From positions 1 through 63,136 of the forward strand of contig NZ_RHHO01000052.1 of NCBI RefSeq assembly GCF_003710865.1: DNA of 63,136 nucleotides, in the 5' to 3' direction. Shown piece by piece: positions 52,769 to 60,327 of this stretch. Position 1 is the stretch's first letter. Every line of letters begins with the position of its first letter. The notes beneath the pieces are model-generated. The model was not told the DNA's origin. It searched no databases and was given only the letters and a program-made list of their open reading frames with translations. The stretch is from Brevibacillus borstelensis. Its GTDB lineage: Bacteria; Bacillota; Bacilli; Brevibacillales; Brevibacillaceae. The position numbers and the translations under genes are program-made.

Positions 52769-53177
52769 TCCGGTTCTCTTCCTTTCTGCTGCCTCTGGCT
52801 GAATTCTCGGGAAAGCTCTCGATACCCTGGGTCCGATCCGCAGTGAAGAGGCGGGTATCCGTGTTTGTACATATAGTTTGTACGTAATAGAAAGAAACCG
52901 TTCTACTCCATGATTGCGCATTTTTTACTCAGCATTCCCAATAGTAAGAAAACTGGAACATCTATTCCCCTTGGGTTCGTTGCTGAATTACTTTTATTGT
53001 AATATGTTTTTTTGGTGAACACAATTATATTCGGTGGAAAAACATTTGGTAAATCAATGTGTCTCGTGTAAATATAAAGTAAAAAATATGTTATTGATCA
53101 ATCGTTTTTTGATTGAAGCTAACAAAAGTCAGCCTAGTCATACGCTTACGTTTATCCTTTAAGACTGTACAGCCCCA
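52769..53177. other. AT-rich intergenic region
   Basis: No gene, riboswitch or clear operator recognised. A short inverted repeat CAATCGTTTTTTGATTG lies at 53100-53116 and must be weak. It presumably holds the permease promoter. Confidence 0.4.
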
Positions 53178-53205
53178 TGAAAAAAAGAGCAGCACAATGC
53201 TGCTC
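53178..53205 (-). terminator. Terminator of the TerD-type gene
   Basis: GAGCAGCA and TGCTGCTC pair around a 3-base loop, followed on the minus strand by a run of seven T. Confidence 0.9.
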
Positions 53206-53237
53206 CTCTCAACCCGAGATAGGCATAAAACTCTCAC

Positions 53238-55346
53238 TCAAACAAGAAACCCAGCCATAATCTGCTCAATATCAAACGGAGTTACTCCGTTTTCCACGGA
53301 AAAAATCGAATCTGCCAGCTCCGGAGTATTCACTTGCTCCCCTCTTGCCTGGGCATGGAGCGTAAATAAATCGTACAGGTCTGGCTTCCGCAATGCAGTC
53401 ATGGCTTTCCCCATCAAGACCATCCCTTTTTGGTTCCCCTCTACGTTGTTGTAGTAGCCGGGATTTCTCGTCAGCGCCAAGTCGGCCCAGATGATTGTGC
53501 GTTCCACCAGATCGAAAATGACGGGGATCGCAATCTGCGTATCGGCTGCGACATCGATTTTATTTTCCACCGTCGCTGGCTCGAAGATCTCGCCAGACCC
53601 CGGTTTCTTTCTCATCATCCAGCCCACGAAACACTCCGGCAAGTCGCAATAAGGCTGATCGGTAAAAGAATGAAGCGCAGCCACAATATAACGACCGCCA
53701 TAATCGACAATGGACGGAATATGCAGATCAATGAACTCGCACGCTCCCTGGGGAGCTGCCACGATATCACCGCTGTGCACGGCCCGATACTTGGAGGATC
53801 GGAGATTGGTATAGGAAATATGCTCGACATACTCCCAGTTTCGATCATACATGACAGCGGACAAATCAATATCTACACGATCCGTAGGCTTGCCGTCAAC
53901 CATGCCCTCCTTCCACCAGTTGAAGAAACGAATCGTATCCCCCTCTGGCATCGGCAAACGGCTTCCCCGGACAATCGTACGCAAGGCTTTGCTTGCCGAT
54001 CTTTGGGAGAACGGGACATGGTACCACTTCAAGCGTTCATCGATATACGTCTTCCCGAGCGGAGCCAGCGCCGAAAACCGCTGGATGAGCACCTGATCGC
54101 ACAACTGCACGATGTCTTGGCATACCGCTGCATCTATCTCGGGGAGAGCATTGGGGATCGCAAACGCTTTGGCCACAATTCCTTTTGGGAAAAAGATTCG
54201 CAGATCGTGAGGCTCATGGCGATGTGCAAAATGAGACTTCACTTGCAAGAGCACAGGCGTCGATACTTGGCTCGCGACCTCGCCGAATGCCAGCACTACA
54301 TACTGCGTCTCATCGGTTGATCTTAGCAACTGATCCAATCTTCTTGCAAACTCGCCCGGACGCTGCATCAATAGATCGATCAGTGACCACACATCACGAG
54401 ATTGGAAGGCCAGTTCAACGCTTGCGTTGAAGGTCGCAAATGACTTGTTATTGCGCAAAATATCGAAGGCTTCCTGACATCGCGGAAACTGATGCTTGTA
54501 TTCCGATGGATGCAGGATTTCGCCCAATCGAATCCAGCGCTGTTTATATCTCAGCATATCCTCTGTTATCGGGTGGCATTGTTCCAGCAAGCCAAGCAGC
54601 AGCCGTCTCTCTGAGCGCTTGAATTTGCGGAAACGCGCAGCCTCGGCGAGACTGACATCGCCTTGTGACCAGGCTACAGCCAGACGAAGGACATCTGTTG
54701 CGGTCTTTATGTAACGCCCGATAAGCTTTATATCTGCCTTGTCATGCTTTAATAGGGAACCGACCACGAATCCGACATTCTCCTTGAACGGAATCTCCGA
54801 AGGGAGAATCTCATCCAAGTCAGCCGAATCCGCCCACCCGATCGCCGCATCGATGTCTTCTCTGTCTGTCTCGGAGATCGACACCTTGGCTTGAATCAGC
54901 CGGCGGATCATGGCATGAAACTCCGCTTTGGTTCCAAGATCGATCACTTTCAGGTTTCCTTTATCCAATAAAGGCTGTATGTGCACCGTCTCGTACTCAG
55001 GCAAATCCAGAGTCAGATAGTGATAGATGGCATTCAGGTAAAGCTCGGCATCGTGATACTCCATCACTTGCATCGGGAAGCCCGGGTACATCGGCTTGTA
55101 CTCCACGTGAGCGCCAACCAGCAGCTTTAGATCGACTACCAATTGATGATAGAACGCTTCGAACTGCTCTTTGGACAAGCTACGAACGGTGTACATGAAT
55201 TGAGGCGAGAACGTAAACCCGAGATGTTCGATATTTTTCATGGCCGTAGCCAAATAAGCTTCCGAAAGTCGGGGAGACCCTTGCACCGCGTTTTCCGTGT
55301 TCACAATCAGTTTGTTTGCTCGCCGCAAATAGATGGTATTGATCAT
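53238..55346 (-). CDS. Large protein with C-terminal TerD-like domain (MXAN_6230/SCO0854-like)
   Basis: A 702-residue cytoplasmic protein with no signal or membrane segment. The first 500 residues are helical and include FILLxQRPGEFARRLDQLLR-type text near residue 330 (SLIDLLMQRPGEFARRL). The C terminus (about 515-660) looks like a TerD fold: DRVDIDLSAVMYDRNWEYVEHISY, then VDYGGRYIVAALHSFTDQPY and PVIFDLVERTIIWADLAL, matching the TerD strand pattern. I recall similar proteins named MXAN_6230/SCO0854 after myxobacterial and actinomycete examples; the RING part of those is not seen here. ATG at 55346 follows TGGAG. It stands alone, without terABCE neighbours. Role unknown, perhaps stress or phage defence. 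Confidence 0.68.
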   Translation of the reverse strand: MINTIYLRRANKLIVNTENAVQGSPRLSEAYLATAMKNIEHLGFTFSPQFMYTVRSLSKEQFEAFYHQLVVDLKLLVGAHVEYKPMYPGFPMQVMEYHDAELYLNAIYHYLTLDLPEYETVHIQPLLDKGNLKVIDLGTKAEFHAMIRRLIQAKVSISETDREDIDAAIGWADSADLDEILPSEIPFKENVGFVVGSLLKHDKADIKLIGRYIKTATDVLRLAVAWSQGDVSLAEAARFRKFKRSERRLLLGLLEQCHPITEDMLRYKQRWIRLGEILHPSEYKHQFPRCQEAFDILRNNKSFATFNASVELAFQSRDVWSLIDLLMQRPGEFARRLDQLLRSTDETQYVVLAFGEVASQVSTPVLLQVKSHFAHRHEPHDLRIFFPKGIVAKAFAIPNALPEIDAAVCQDIVQLCDQVLIQRFSALAPLGKTYIDERLKWYHVPFSQRSASKALRTIVRGSRLPMPEGDTIRFFNWWKEGMVDGKPTDRVDIDLSAVMYDRNWEYVEHISYTNLRSSKYRAVHSGDIVAAPQGACEFIDLHIPSIVDYGGRYIVAALHSFTDQPYCDLPECFVGWMMRKKPGSGEIFEPATVENKIDVAADTQIAIPVIFDLVERTIIWADLALTRNPGYYNNVEGNQKGMVLMGKAMTALRKPDLYDLFTLHAQARGEQVNTPELADSIFSVENGVTPFDIEQIMAGFLV

Positions 55347-55364
55347 CGCAAAGACTCCAGGCAA

Positions 55365-55725
55365 TTTTATATCCGTACTCCGTGTTAGAGAATGAAGGAT
55401 AAGGTGGATATGAAAGCCCGGATGCCTCCTCTCCTGATGATCCTTCAGGAAAGCTGCGACCCTACTTTTCCAATTTTGTCATAGAAGGAAGGATCGCAAT
55501 AGCCTGAAGGCCAAAGGCCGAGGTCAAAGCGCGAAGCCCGGTGACATCGAACCCTTGATGGATTCATCATCGCAGACTTCTGGAGGTGCGAACAGGGTGA
55601 ATGTATTACGACACCTCCATTATCCCAACTACTTGTTATTCATCCTGCTGTGGACACGAAAAGTTACCGTTGCCCCTGTACCTACCGCACTTTTAAACAG
55701 AAGCCCCGTCCCGGAGTGACCGTTT
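55365..55725. other. Gene-free stretch, probably degraded
   Basis: Several short broken frames, none recognisable. It borders a kinase relic and probably is decayed coding sequence. Confidence 0.35.
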
Positions 55726-55870
55726 TCATCGCCGATCTGTATATATCAATCCAACCCCTGACCTGCCATCTGCTTTTCTGTCCAATATTCGTTGCAAGAA
55801 AACGTCGTCCATTCCGACTCCATCGTCTTCAACCGACTGCTGCGTTTCATGGACAGAAATCGGAATCATA
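55726..55870 (-). pseudogene. Histidine-kinase ATPase-domain relic (LytS/YesM type)
   Basis: The minus-strand frame includes SVEDDGVGMDDVFLQR and DGRSGVGLIYTDRR, the N/G1/G2 boxes of a HATPase domain. The sequence is out of frame or absent on both sides, so only a fragment of the gene is left. Confidence 0.6.
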
Positions 55871-55920
55871 ATCTTTCTCCCGCGAGCGCGCTTCATAGCC
55901 ATGCCTCGTAACGGCCAGTT

Positions 55921-55951
55921 GAAAAGGCCATCCTTGCGGGACGGCCTTTTC
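55921..55951 (-). terminator. Terminator behind the truncated VOC gene
   Basis: GAAAAGGCC and GGCCTTTTC arms with an inner TCC/GGGA pairing; sequence is nearly symmetrical, so either direction is possible. Confidence 0.7.
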
Positions 55952-55966
55952 ATCACGGGATATACA

Positions 55967-56269
55967 TTACCCCTCGTATGCTTGCTCTAATGATCTCATA
56001 TCGATTTTCGCTTTCGTTTGAAGTAATGCCTTCATCACTCCTTCTGATCTTTCCGGATCGGGGCTGCATATCATTTCGGTTAAATTGCTTAGGACAATTT
56101 GCCACGATACTCCGAACTTGTGTTTCAACCACCCGCACACCTGCGCCTTCTCGTCTCCACCCTCGGAGAGCTTGTCCCAGAAGTAATCCAATTCTTCTTG
56201 ATGATCACAATGGACAATAAAAGATATAGCCTCTGTGAATTTGAATTGCGGACCGCCAAGCAGCGTCAA
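55967..56269 (-). pseudogene. N-terminally truncated PhnB-like VOC-fold protein
   Basis: The 100 codons cover the C-terminal two thirds of a PhnB/3-demethylubiquinone-methyltransferase-like protein: GGPQFKFTEAISFIV, LDYFWDKLSEGG, CGWLKHKFGVSWQIV, then PDPERSEGVMKALL. About 55 N-terminal residues are missing; the frame begins with a TTG that overlaps the end of the marR gene. The join sits exactly at the marR stop, suggesting a deletion or recombination there. Confidence 0.75.
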
Positions 56270-56793
56270 GAATTTGACTCTCGTGCTTGTTCTTCGTCAA
56301 GCTGAAGAAAAGAGTGGGACGTCAGCTTGTTCATGAAATCCCTGATGAACTCCAGTTGTTCCCTTGTATACCCGGCCATAAAGTGGGCCGCAGCGGCCTG
56401 GATGCGTTCTTCCAGCCGCTCATGTAGCTTATAGATCGTCTCTCCCTGCGGTGTAAGCGTAAAATACAGTTCCTTTTTATTGCCCGGAATAGTCTCGAAC
56501 GCGATCAAGCCGAGCACCTTAAGACGTTTCGTTAGTTTAGAAACGGTTCCCTTAGGAATGCCGAATTGGCTAGACAGCGTGCTTCCATTCGTCCGGCCGA
56601 GCTTGCCGATTCCATCCAACACATGAAGCATCATAAACGTCATCTCGCTCAATATGGCCTGTACTTGCTCATCCGAGGTTTGCGCCAACATCCAAGCCTT
56701 TTCCTCATCGTCCTCTTCCTGTATTTTTTTTGCAAATCGTGTAAATACCTCAAACACTTCCCGGAGCAACCGTTCATCGTGAGGCTGATTCAT
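56266..56793 (-). CDS. MarR-family transcriptional regulator
   Basis: A 175-residue winged-helix repressor. The DNA-binding part is TLSSQFGIPKGTVSKLTKRLKVLGLIAFETIPGNKKELYFTLTPQG (about 92-136), flanked by dimerisation helices. AAAGGGAAC precedes ATG. It is divergent from a nitroreductase gene; two copies of a GTTTCC-N-GGAAAC palindrome in the gap are its likely operators. Such pairs respond to electrophiles or nitro compounds. Confidence 0.9.
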   Translation of the reverse strand: MNQPHDERLLREVFEVFTRFAKKIQEEDDEEKAWMLAQTSDEQVQAILSEMTFMMLHVLDGIGKLGRTNGSTLSSQFGIPKGTVSKLTKRLKVLGLIAFETIPGNKKELYFTLTPQGETIYKLHERLEERIQAAAAHFMAGYTREQLEFIRDFMNKLTSHSFLQLDEEQARESNS

Positions 56794-56867
56794 GTTCCCT
56801 TTGTTCCTTTCCTTTTCACCGTAGCATTGTCCTCAGTATAACAAATTAAATCAAGATTCGTAAATAA

Positions 56868-56929
56868 TGTTTCCCGGAAACAATATTGACACCCGAAATC
56901 CCTTCTGTTATATTGTTTCCAGGAAACAA
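56868..56929. promoter_or_regulatory. Twin MarR operators and nitroreductase promoter
   Basis: Palindromes TGTTTCCCGGAAACA (56868-56882) and TTGTTTCCAGGAAACAA (56913-56929). Between them TTGACA (56886-56891), 17-bp spacer and TATATT (56909-56914) form the plus-strand promoter; the second operator covers the -10 and start site. Confidence 0.85.
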
Positions 56930-56952
56930 AAGTGAATAAGGAGTGCCTTGCC

Positions 56953-57714
56953 ATGAATAAAACCTTTAATGAAGTGCTGGCAGCTATTATGAGTCATCGC
57001 TCTATCCGCAAATTCAAAAACGAAAAGCTGACACCATCCCAGATCGAAACTATCGTTCGGGCCGCCCAGATGGCCTCGTCATCCAGATTCATGCAAGCCT
57101 ACTCGATTATCGGGCTTACCGATCCCGCCCTGAAGCGGGAGTTAAGCGAAATCACAAAGACGCCGTATATTGAGGAGAACGGACACCTGTTCATTTTCTG
57201 CGCGGATTTAAAACGACTCACGGTTATGGGTACCGAGCAAGAGAAGCAGGATATGCGAATGATGCTGGAAAGCTCTGTTTTTTATCAAATCGCTGTCACC
57301 GACACAGCGCTCGCCGCTCAGAACGCCGTACTGGCTGCAGAATCTTTAGGGCTTGGCGCCGTTATTATAGGATCAGTCTCCAAAGATATTCGGCGGCTTG
57401 ACCAGATGCTTGCACTGCCGGAATATGTCATCCCGCTCTTCGGCATCGCTGTCGGCGTACCCGACCAGCAGCCTGAAATTAAGCCCCGCCTTCCGCTAGA
57501 AGCCGTTTACTTCGAAAATAGGTACCCATCCGAAAGCGATTTGAAGGAACGAATCGAAGCGTACGATCATGACATGAGACACTACTACCAAACCCGCAGC
57601 GAGAATAACCGCGACGCCGGCTGGTCGCGAAGTCACATCGACCTGCTCAAATTGCAATTGCCGCTCAGCGGCATGACGGAGTATTTGCATGGCAAGGGTT
57701 TAAATGTAACCTGA
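56953..57714 (+). CDS. NfsA-type flavin nitroreductase
   Basis: A 253-residue FMN oxidoreductase. SHRSIRKFKNEKLTPSQIETIVRAAQMASSS near the N terminus is the FMN-binding signature; AAESLGLGAVIIGSV near 142 and PLFGIAVGVPDQQPEIKPRLPLEAVYF near 165-190 mark the NfsA/FRP branch. It reduces nitro compounds, flavins or quinones with NADPH. ATG at 56953 follows AAGGAG; GTG at 56932 is the alternative. It is controlled by the divergent MarR repressor. Confidence 0.9.
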   Translation: MNKTFNEVLAAIMSHRSIRKFKNEKLTPSQIETIVRAAQMASSSRFMQAYSIIGLTDPALKRELSEITKTPYIEENGHLFIFCADLKRLTVMGTEQEKQDMRMMLESSVFYQIAVTDTALAAQNAVLAAESLGLGAVIIGSVSKDIRRLDQMLALPEYVIPLFGIAVGVPDQQPEIKPRLPLEAVYFENRYPSESDLKERIEAYDHDMRHYYQTRSENNRDAGWSRSHIDLLKLQLPLSGMTEYLHGKGLNVT

Positions 57715-57717
57715 AGA

Positions 57718-57757
57718 GATATAGCATGGGTACTGTGGATATAGCATGGGTATTGTG
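57718..57757. repeat. Tandem 20-bp duplication
   Basis: GATATAGCATGGGTACTGTG is followed at once by GATATAGCATGGGTATTGTG, differing at one base. It lies just behind the nitroreductase stop. The rest of the gap to 58040 shows nothing recognisable. Confidence 0.85.
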
Positions 57758-58040
57758 GGGGGAATATTTTGCCCTACTGATGGTACGGCTCTCCGTGCTG
57801 CCTGTAACGGCAAGTTTTCTCCGTTATGACCTTGACTTTCTTTGACTAATTCCTGCTGCACTTTCCAAGACCAGCAAGGCTTTTCAACCGCCCTTGACCT
57901 GCACTGTGTCGCCCTTTCGATGCGCTGCAGTCATAACAAAAAAACTTCCCTGTCGGAAGGTCGCCTTGTGTTATGATCGAGATATCGGACCGATTCGGTC
58001 ATTCGGGTTCCGCCTATACCTTGATTCGGGAGGCCGGAAG

Positions 58041-58418
58041 ATGAACGTCATGCTGTGGATATTCGGTTCGCTCGCCGCAGTCGCAATTCTATTCGTGGCG
58101 GCGGCGGGAACTTACGCGGTGCTCAAGGGAAGAAGCAACGAATTCGACACCAGGCGGGACGAGAACGGCAACGTGATCCTGCTCGATACGCCCAGGATGC
58201 GCATCTTTGCCGCCTCCTCGTACGACCAGACGATCGAGATGGAGAAGCGGGGACACGTGAACTCCGACGGCATGAGCTGGAACGACCGCTGGCTGGGTAC
58301 GATTCGCTCGATCCGGAAAAATACCGAGAACCCGGAGTGGTACGTCCAATATATCATCGAGCAGCGGCGCAAGGCGGGGCTCCCCGAGCTCGAAGGGGTC
58401 GACGAAGCCTGGCCGTGA
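58041..58418 (+). CDS. Small membrane-anchored protein of unknown function
   Basis: A 125-residue protein with one N-terminal membrane helix (VMLWIFGSLAAVAILFVAAAGTYAVL, about 3-28) followed by a charged soluble part containing NVILLDTPRMRIFAASSYDQT and NPEWYVQYIIEQRRKAGLPEL. I do not recognise the family. ATG follows GGGAGG at good spacing. The local base composition is more GC-rich than its neighbours, so horizontal origin is possible. Confidence 0.6.
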   Translation: MNVMLWIFGSLAAVAILFVAAAGTYAVLKGRSNEFDTRRDENGNVILLDTPRMRIFAASSYDQTIEMEKRGHVNSDGMSWNDRWLGTIRSIRKNTENPEWYVQYIIEQRRKAGLPELEGVDEAWP

Positions 58419-58487
58419 GGCGGTTTGCGGGCTATGCCCGGACCCACGTTCCTTTCCTACTGCGAAGCGTCGGATGGTAAACTGCCG

Positions 58488-58765
58488 ATAAGTGACGTAG
58501 CGTAATCAAGCTTGAGTTTGACCCGACTGTCCAAAAGCATTTTTTGAACTGGCCCCTTCCGCCAAGACGGCGGAGGGGGACTTTCGCTTTCCGCAAGCGA
58601 AAGTCCCCCTCCAGGTACCGCATCGTTTGGTGGACCCCAAAACGCTTGCAGAAACCCGTTTGCGCCGACTTTTCAGCCGTGCGTGGCCCTTCCCAAACCC
58701 ATGCCCGGCAATGCGCTTTTCCAAGACCGCTGCGAGATTTTCCGAAAAAACTTGCCGTCACTTAT
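58488..58765. mobile_element. Possible MITE-like element with long central hairpin
   Basis: ATAAGTGACG (58488-58497) and CGTCACTTAT (58756-58765) are perfect 10-bp terminal inverted repeats. Inside, an 18-bp perfect palindrome arm pair (58572-58589 and 58595-58612) encloses a 5-base loop. No transposase frame is present. No target duplication is obvious, so the assignment is tentative. Confidence 0.45.
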
Positions 58766-58803
58766 GATACGGTTCCCCCCGCCCAATCCGAAACGCCCGA
58801 TAA

Positions 58804-59046
58804 ACGAGCTGGTGCGGTGGTACAATATCCAAAAATTACCCGAACAGTGATAATCCATGGGACTCCCCCGGATGGGAGACAAGCACAACATCATATTCTT
58901 GGATCTGGAATTCATCAATTATCAATGTTCCTCCAGTTAACTCAACTGGAACCACTTGGATTCAGGCGTATGTAAAAGCGGATATCTATTGCGACGGCTC
59001 TTTTCAAAAGACTATAAATACAAGAACTGAACCAACAGGATTTTAA
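58804..59046 (+). pseudogene. Headless C-terminal fragment of a secreted-type protein
   Basis: Eighty codons without a start follow an in-frame stop at 58801. The text is rich in W, S, T and N (NPWDSPGWETSTTSYSWIW; VNSTGTTWIQAYVKADIYC) and ends TEPTGF before TAA. It reads like the end of an exported beta-rich protein. The 5' part is missing next to the MITE-like element. Confidence 0.45.
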
Positions 59047-59073
59047 AAAGTGAGGGTAGAATCTCCTCACTTT
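59047..59073. terminator. Bidirectional terminator
   Basis: AAAGTGAGG and CCTCACTTT pair around a 9-base loop between convergent frames; the minus strand continues TTTTTAAAA. Confidence 0.7.
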
Positions 59074-59074
59074 C

Positions 59075-59470
59075 TTATTTAGTTTTTCCTAGAACCAGTT
59101 CTTCATGGAAACTTCCCCAATAAATATTTACCGTAATTTCTTCGTCTGGGACTTGAGTGAGATCACCCCCTGATCCACCACTTATAAACGTAATTGATTG
59201 ATCTTTTCTAAGTCTAGCTCCGGCTACCTCTCCGCCACCAAAGGTAGTTTTAAAAGAAAAATTTATGGGAGTATCGGGTGCATCAGCATCTTTAAATGTC
59301 AAAGTCAGTTCTTGATCAAGTTGTTGTCGGGCTCCTGTAATCTTAAGATTCCCTTTCCAGTGGTCACTTTCCCCATTGAAAGTCAAGCTACTATTTTGAG
59401 TGGCATAAACCCAAATAGTCATAAAGACCACCGCTAACCCAAAAATGAGTAATACTGATTTCTTGCTCAC
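59075..59470 (-). CDS. Exported or membrane-anchored protein of unknown function
   Basis: A 131-residue protein with an N-terminal hydrophobic segment (VLLIFGLAVVFMTIWVYA, about 6-23) acting as signal or anchor, then a beta-rich part with SLTFNGESDHWKGNLKITG and EEITVNIYWGSFHEELVL. I recognise no family name. GTG start with GGGGAGGGGA upstream. Single gene with its own terminator. Confidence 0.65.
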   Translation of the reverse strand: MSKKSVLLIFGLAVVFMTIWVYATQNSSLTFNGESDHWKGNLKITGARQQLDQELTLTFKDADAPDTPINFSFKTTFGGGEVAGARLRKDQSITFISGGSGGDLTQVPDEEITVNIYWGSFHEELVLGKTK

Positions 59471-59627
59471 TTTAATCCCCTCCCCCTTACCTTAGTTTTA
59501 TTAGTAAGTATCACAATTTTATTCAGCTTTTTACTTTCGTGATTTTTCACCAATTATCTGTATTTTGATATTTTTTCCGTAATATCACAAAACGTGCAAA
59601 TCCATCTACAATCCCTTTACCCCTGCC

Positions 59628-59927
59628 TTAGCCTTCCTCTGTAGTAATGTTTGACCGTTTATGTCTATCTGATTGAATAGCGTAAATGTAACCGTCCAAA
59701 CGCTGACTCAGCTCTACCACAACTTCATCCGTAAAGCTTCCCTTCTCCTGCACCAGTCGAACAAGTTCGCGCCGTAAATCTTCTATTGTCTGGTACAAGT
59801 CTCTTTCCTCTACGAAACACAAAGGGTTGCAATGTATAGAAACGATATATGTTGTCGCTCGTGGTGAAGGCGTTCCTTTTGCTTGGCAGCATAGAGGAAC
59901 GTCCTTTTTACGTTCAACAGCTCCCAT
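59628..59927 (-). CDS. Spo0E-like aspartyl-phosphate phosphatase
   Basis: The C-terminal 56 residues form a Spo0E-type helical hairpin: IEDLRRELVRLVQEKG, then VELSQRLDGYIYAIQ with the S-Q-x-L-D motif that dephosphorylates Spo0A-P and delays sporulation. ATG at 59927 has an excellent GAAGGAGG site but gives an unusual 43-residue N-terminal extension with two adjacent cysteines. A TTG at 59798 with GAGGAAAG would give a normal-sized 56-residue protein. Both starts may be used. It lies downstream of, and on the same strand as, an RRNPP regulator and its peptide, behind their terminator. Confidence 0.8.
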   Translation of the reverse strand: MGAVERKKDVPLCCQAKGTPSPRATTYIVSIHCNPLCFVEERDLYQTIEDLRRELVRLVQEKGSFTDEVVVELSQRLDGYIYAIQSDRHKRSNITTEEG

Positions 59928-60066
59928 GTTGTCAACCTCCTTCGAGTCGCCAGAATATGTTGTACACCAAGCAATCCGGTTATCTGGATCATCTCCAACT
60001 GTAGTTTACAAGATGGGGCAAGAAAACCTTGGAAAAAAATGCCTTTGACCCACCCGTTTCTCTTTG

Positions 60067-60105
60067 AAAATAAAAAGGAACGCCCTTGAAAAGAGCGTTC
60101 CTTTT
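60067..60105 (-). terminator. Terminator of the RRNPP regulator-peptide operon
   Basis: AAAAGGAACGC and GCGTTCCTTTT pair around an 11-base loop and are followed on the minus strand by TTATTTTC. Confidence 0.85.
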
Positions 60106-60156
60106 GAACCGAGTTTTGATCATATAGATCATAAAGTAGGAATCATGACTGGTTTA

Positions 60157-60306
60157 TTATCCCTGTGGGTTGTCAGTGTATACAACAATAGGTTTGTCTT
60201 TTCCGACATTCTTTCCGGCATTCTTTCCGGCATCAATAGAACCGATAAAAAAGGCGCAGGCAATTACCAATGTGACCGAGGAAAAAATATGAAAGAATTT
60301 CTTCAT
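60157..60306 (-). CDS. Phr-like secreted signalling propeptide (49 residues)
   Basis: A small gene directly behind the RRNPP regulator (21-base gap). It starts MKKFFHIFSS and has a hydrophobic core VTLVIACAFFIG, a Sec signal, followed by SIDAGKNAGKNVGKD and the C-terminal tail KPIVVYTDNPQG. The ribosome site AAAGGAAGGG precedes ATG. Size, signal, charged spacer with a GKN repeat and short C-terminal tail match Phr/Pap/AloP-type prepropeptides, which are exported, processed to 5-10 residues and re-imported to bind the cognate TPR regulator. The mature peptide probably lies in the last dozen residues (inference). Confidence 0.82.
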   Translation of the reverse strand: MKKFFHIFSSVTLVIACAFFIGSIDAGKNAGKNVGKDKPIVVYTDNPQG

Positions 60307-60327
60307 TTTACATCCCTTCCTTTTCCT

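Noticed and set aside
59827..60048. 73-codon plus-strand frame opposite the Spo0E-like gene
   Set aside because: No ribosome site and no family features; antisense to a recognisable Spo0E-like protein.
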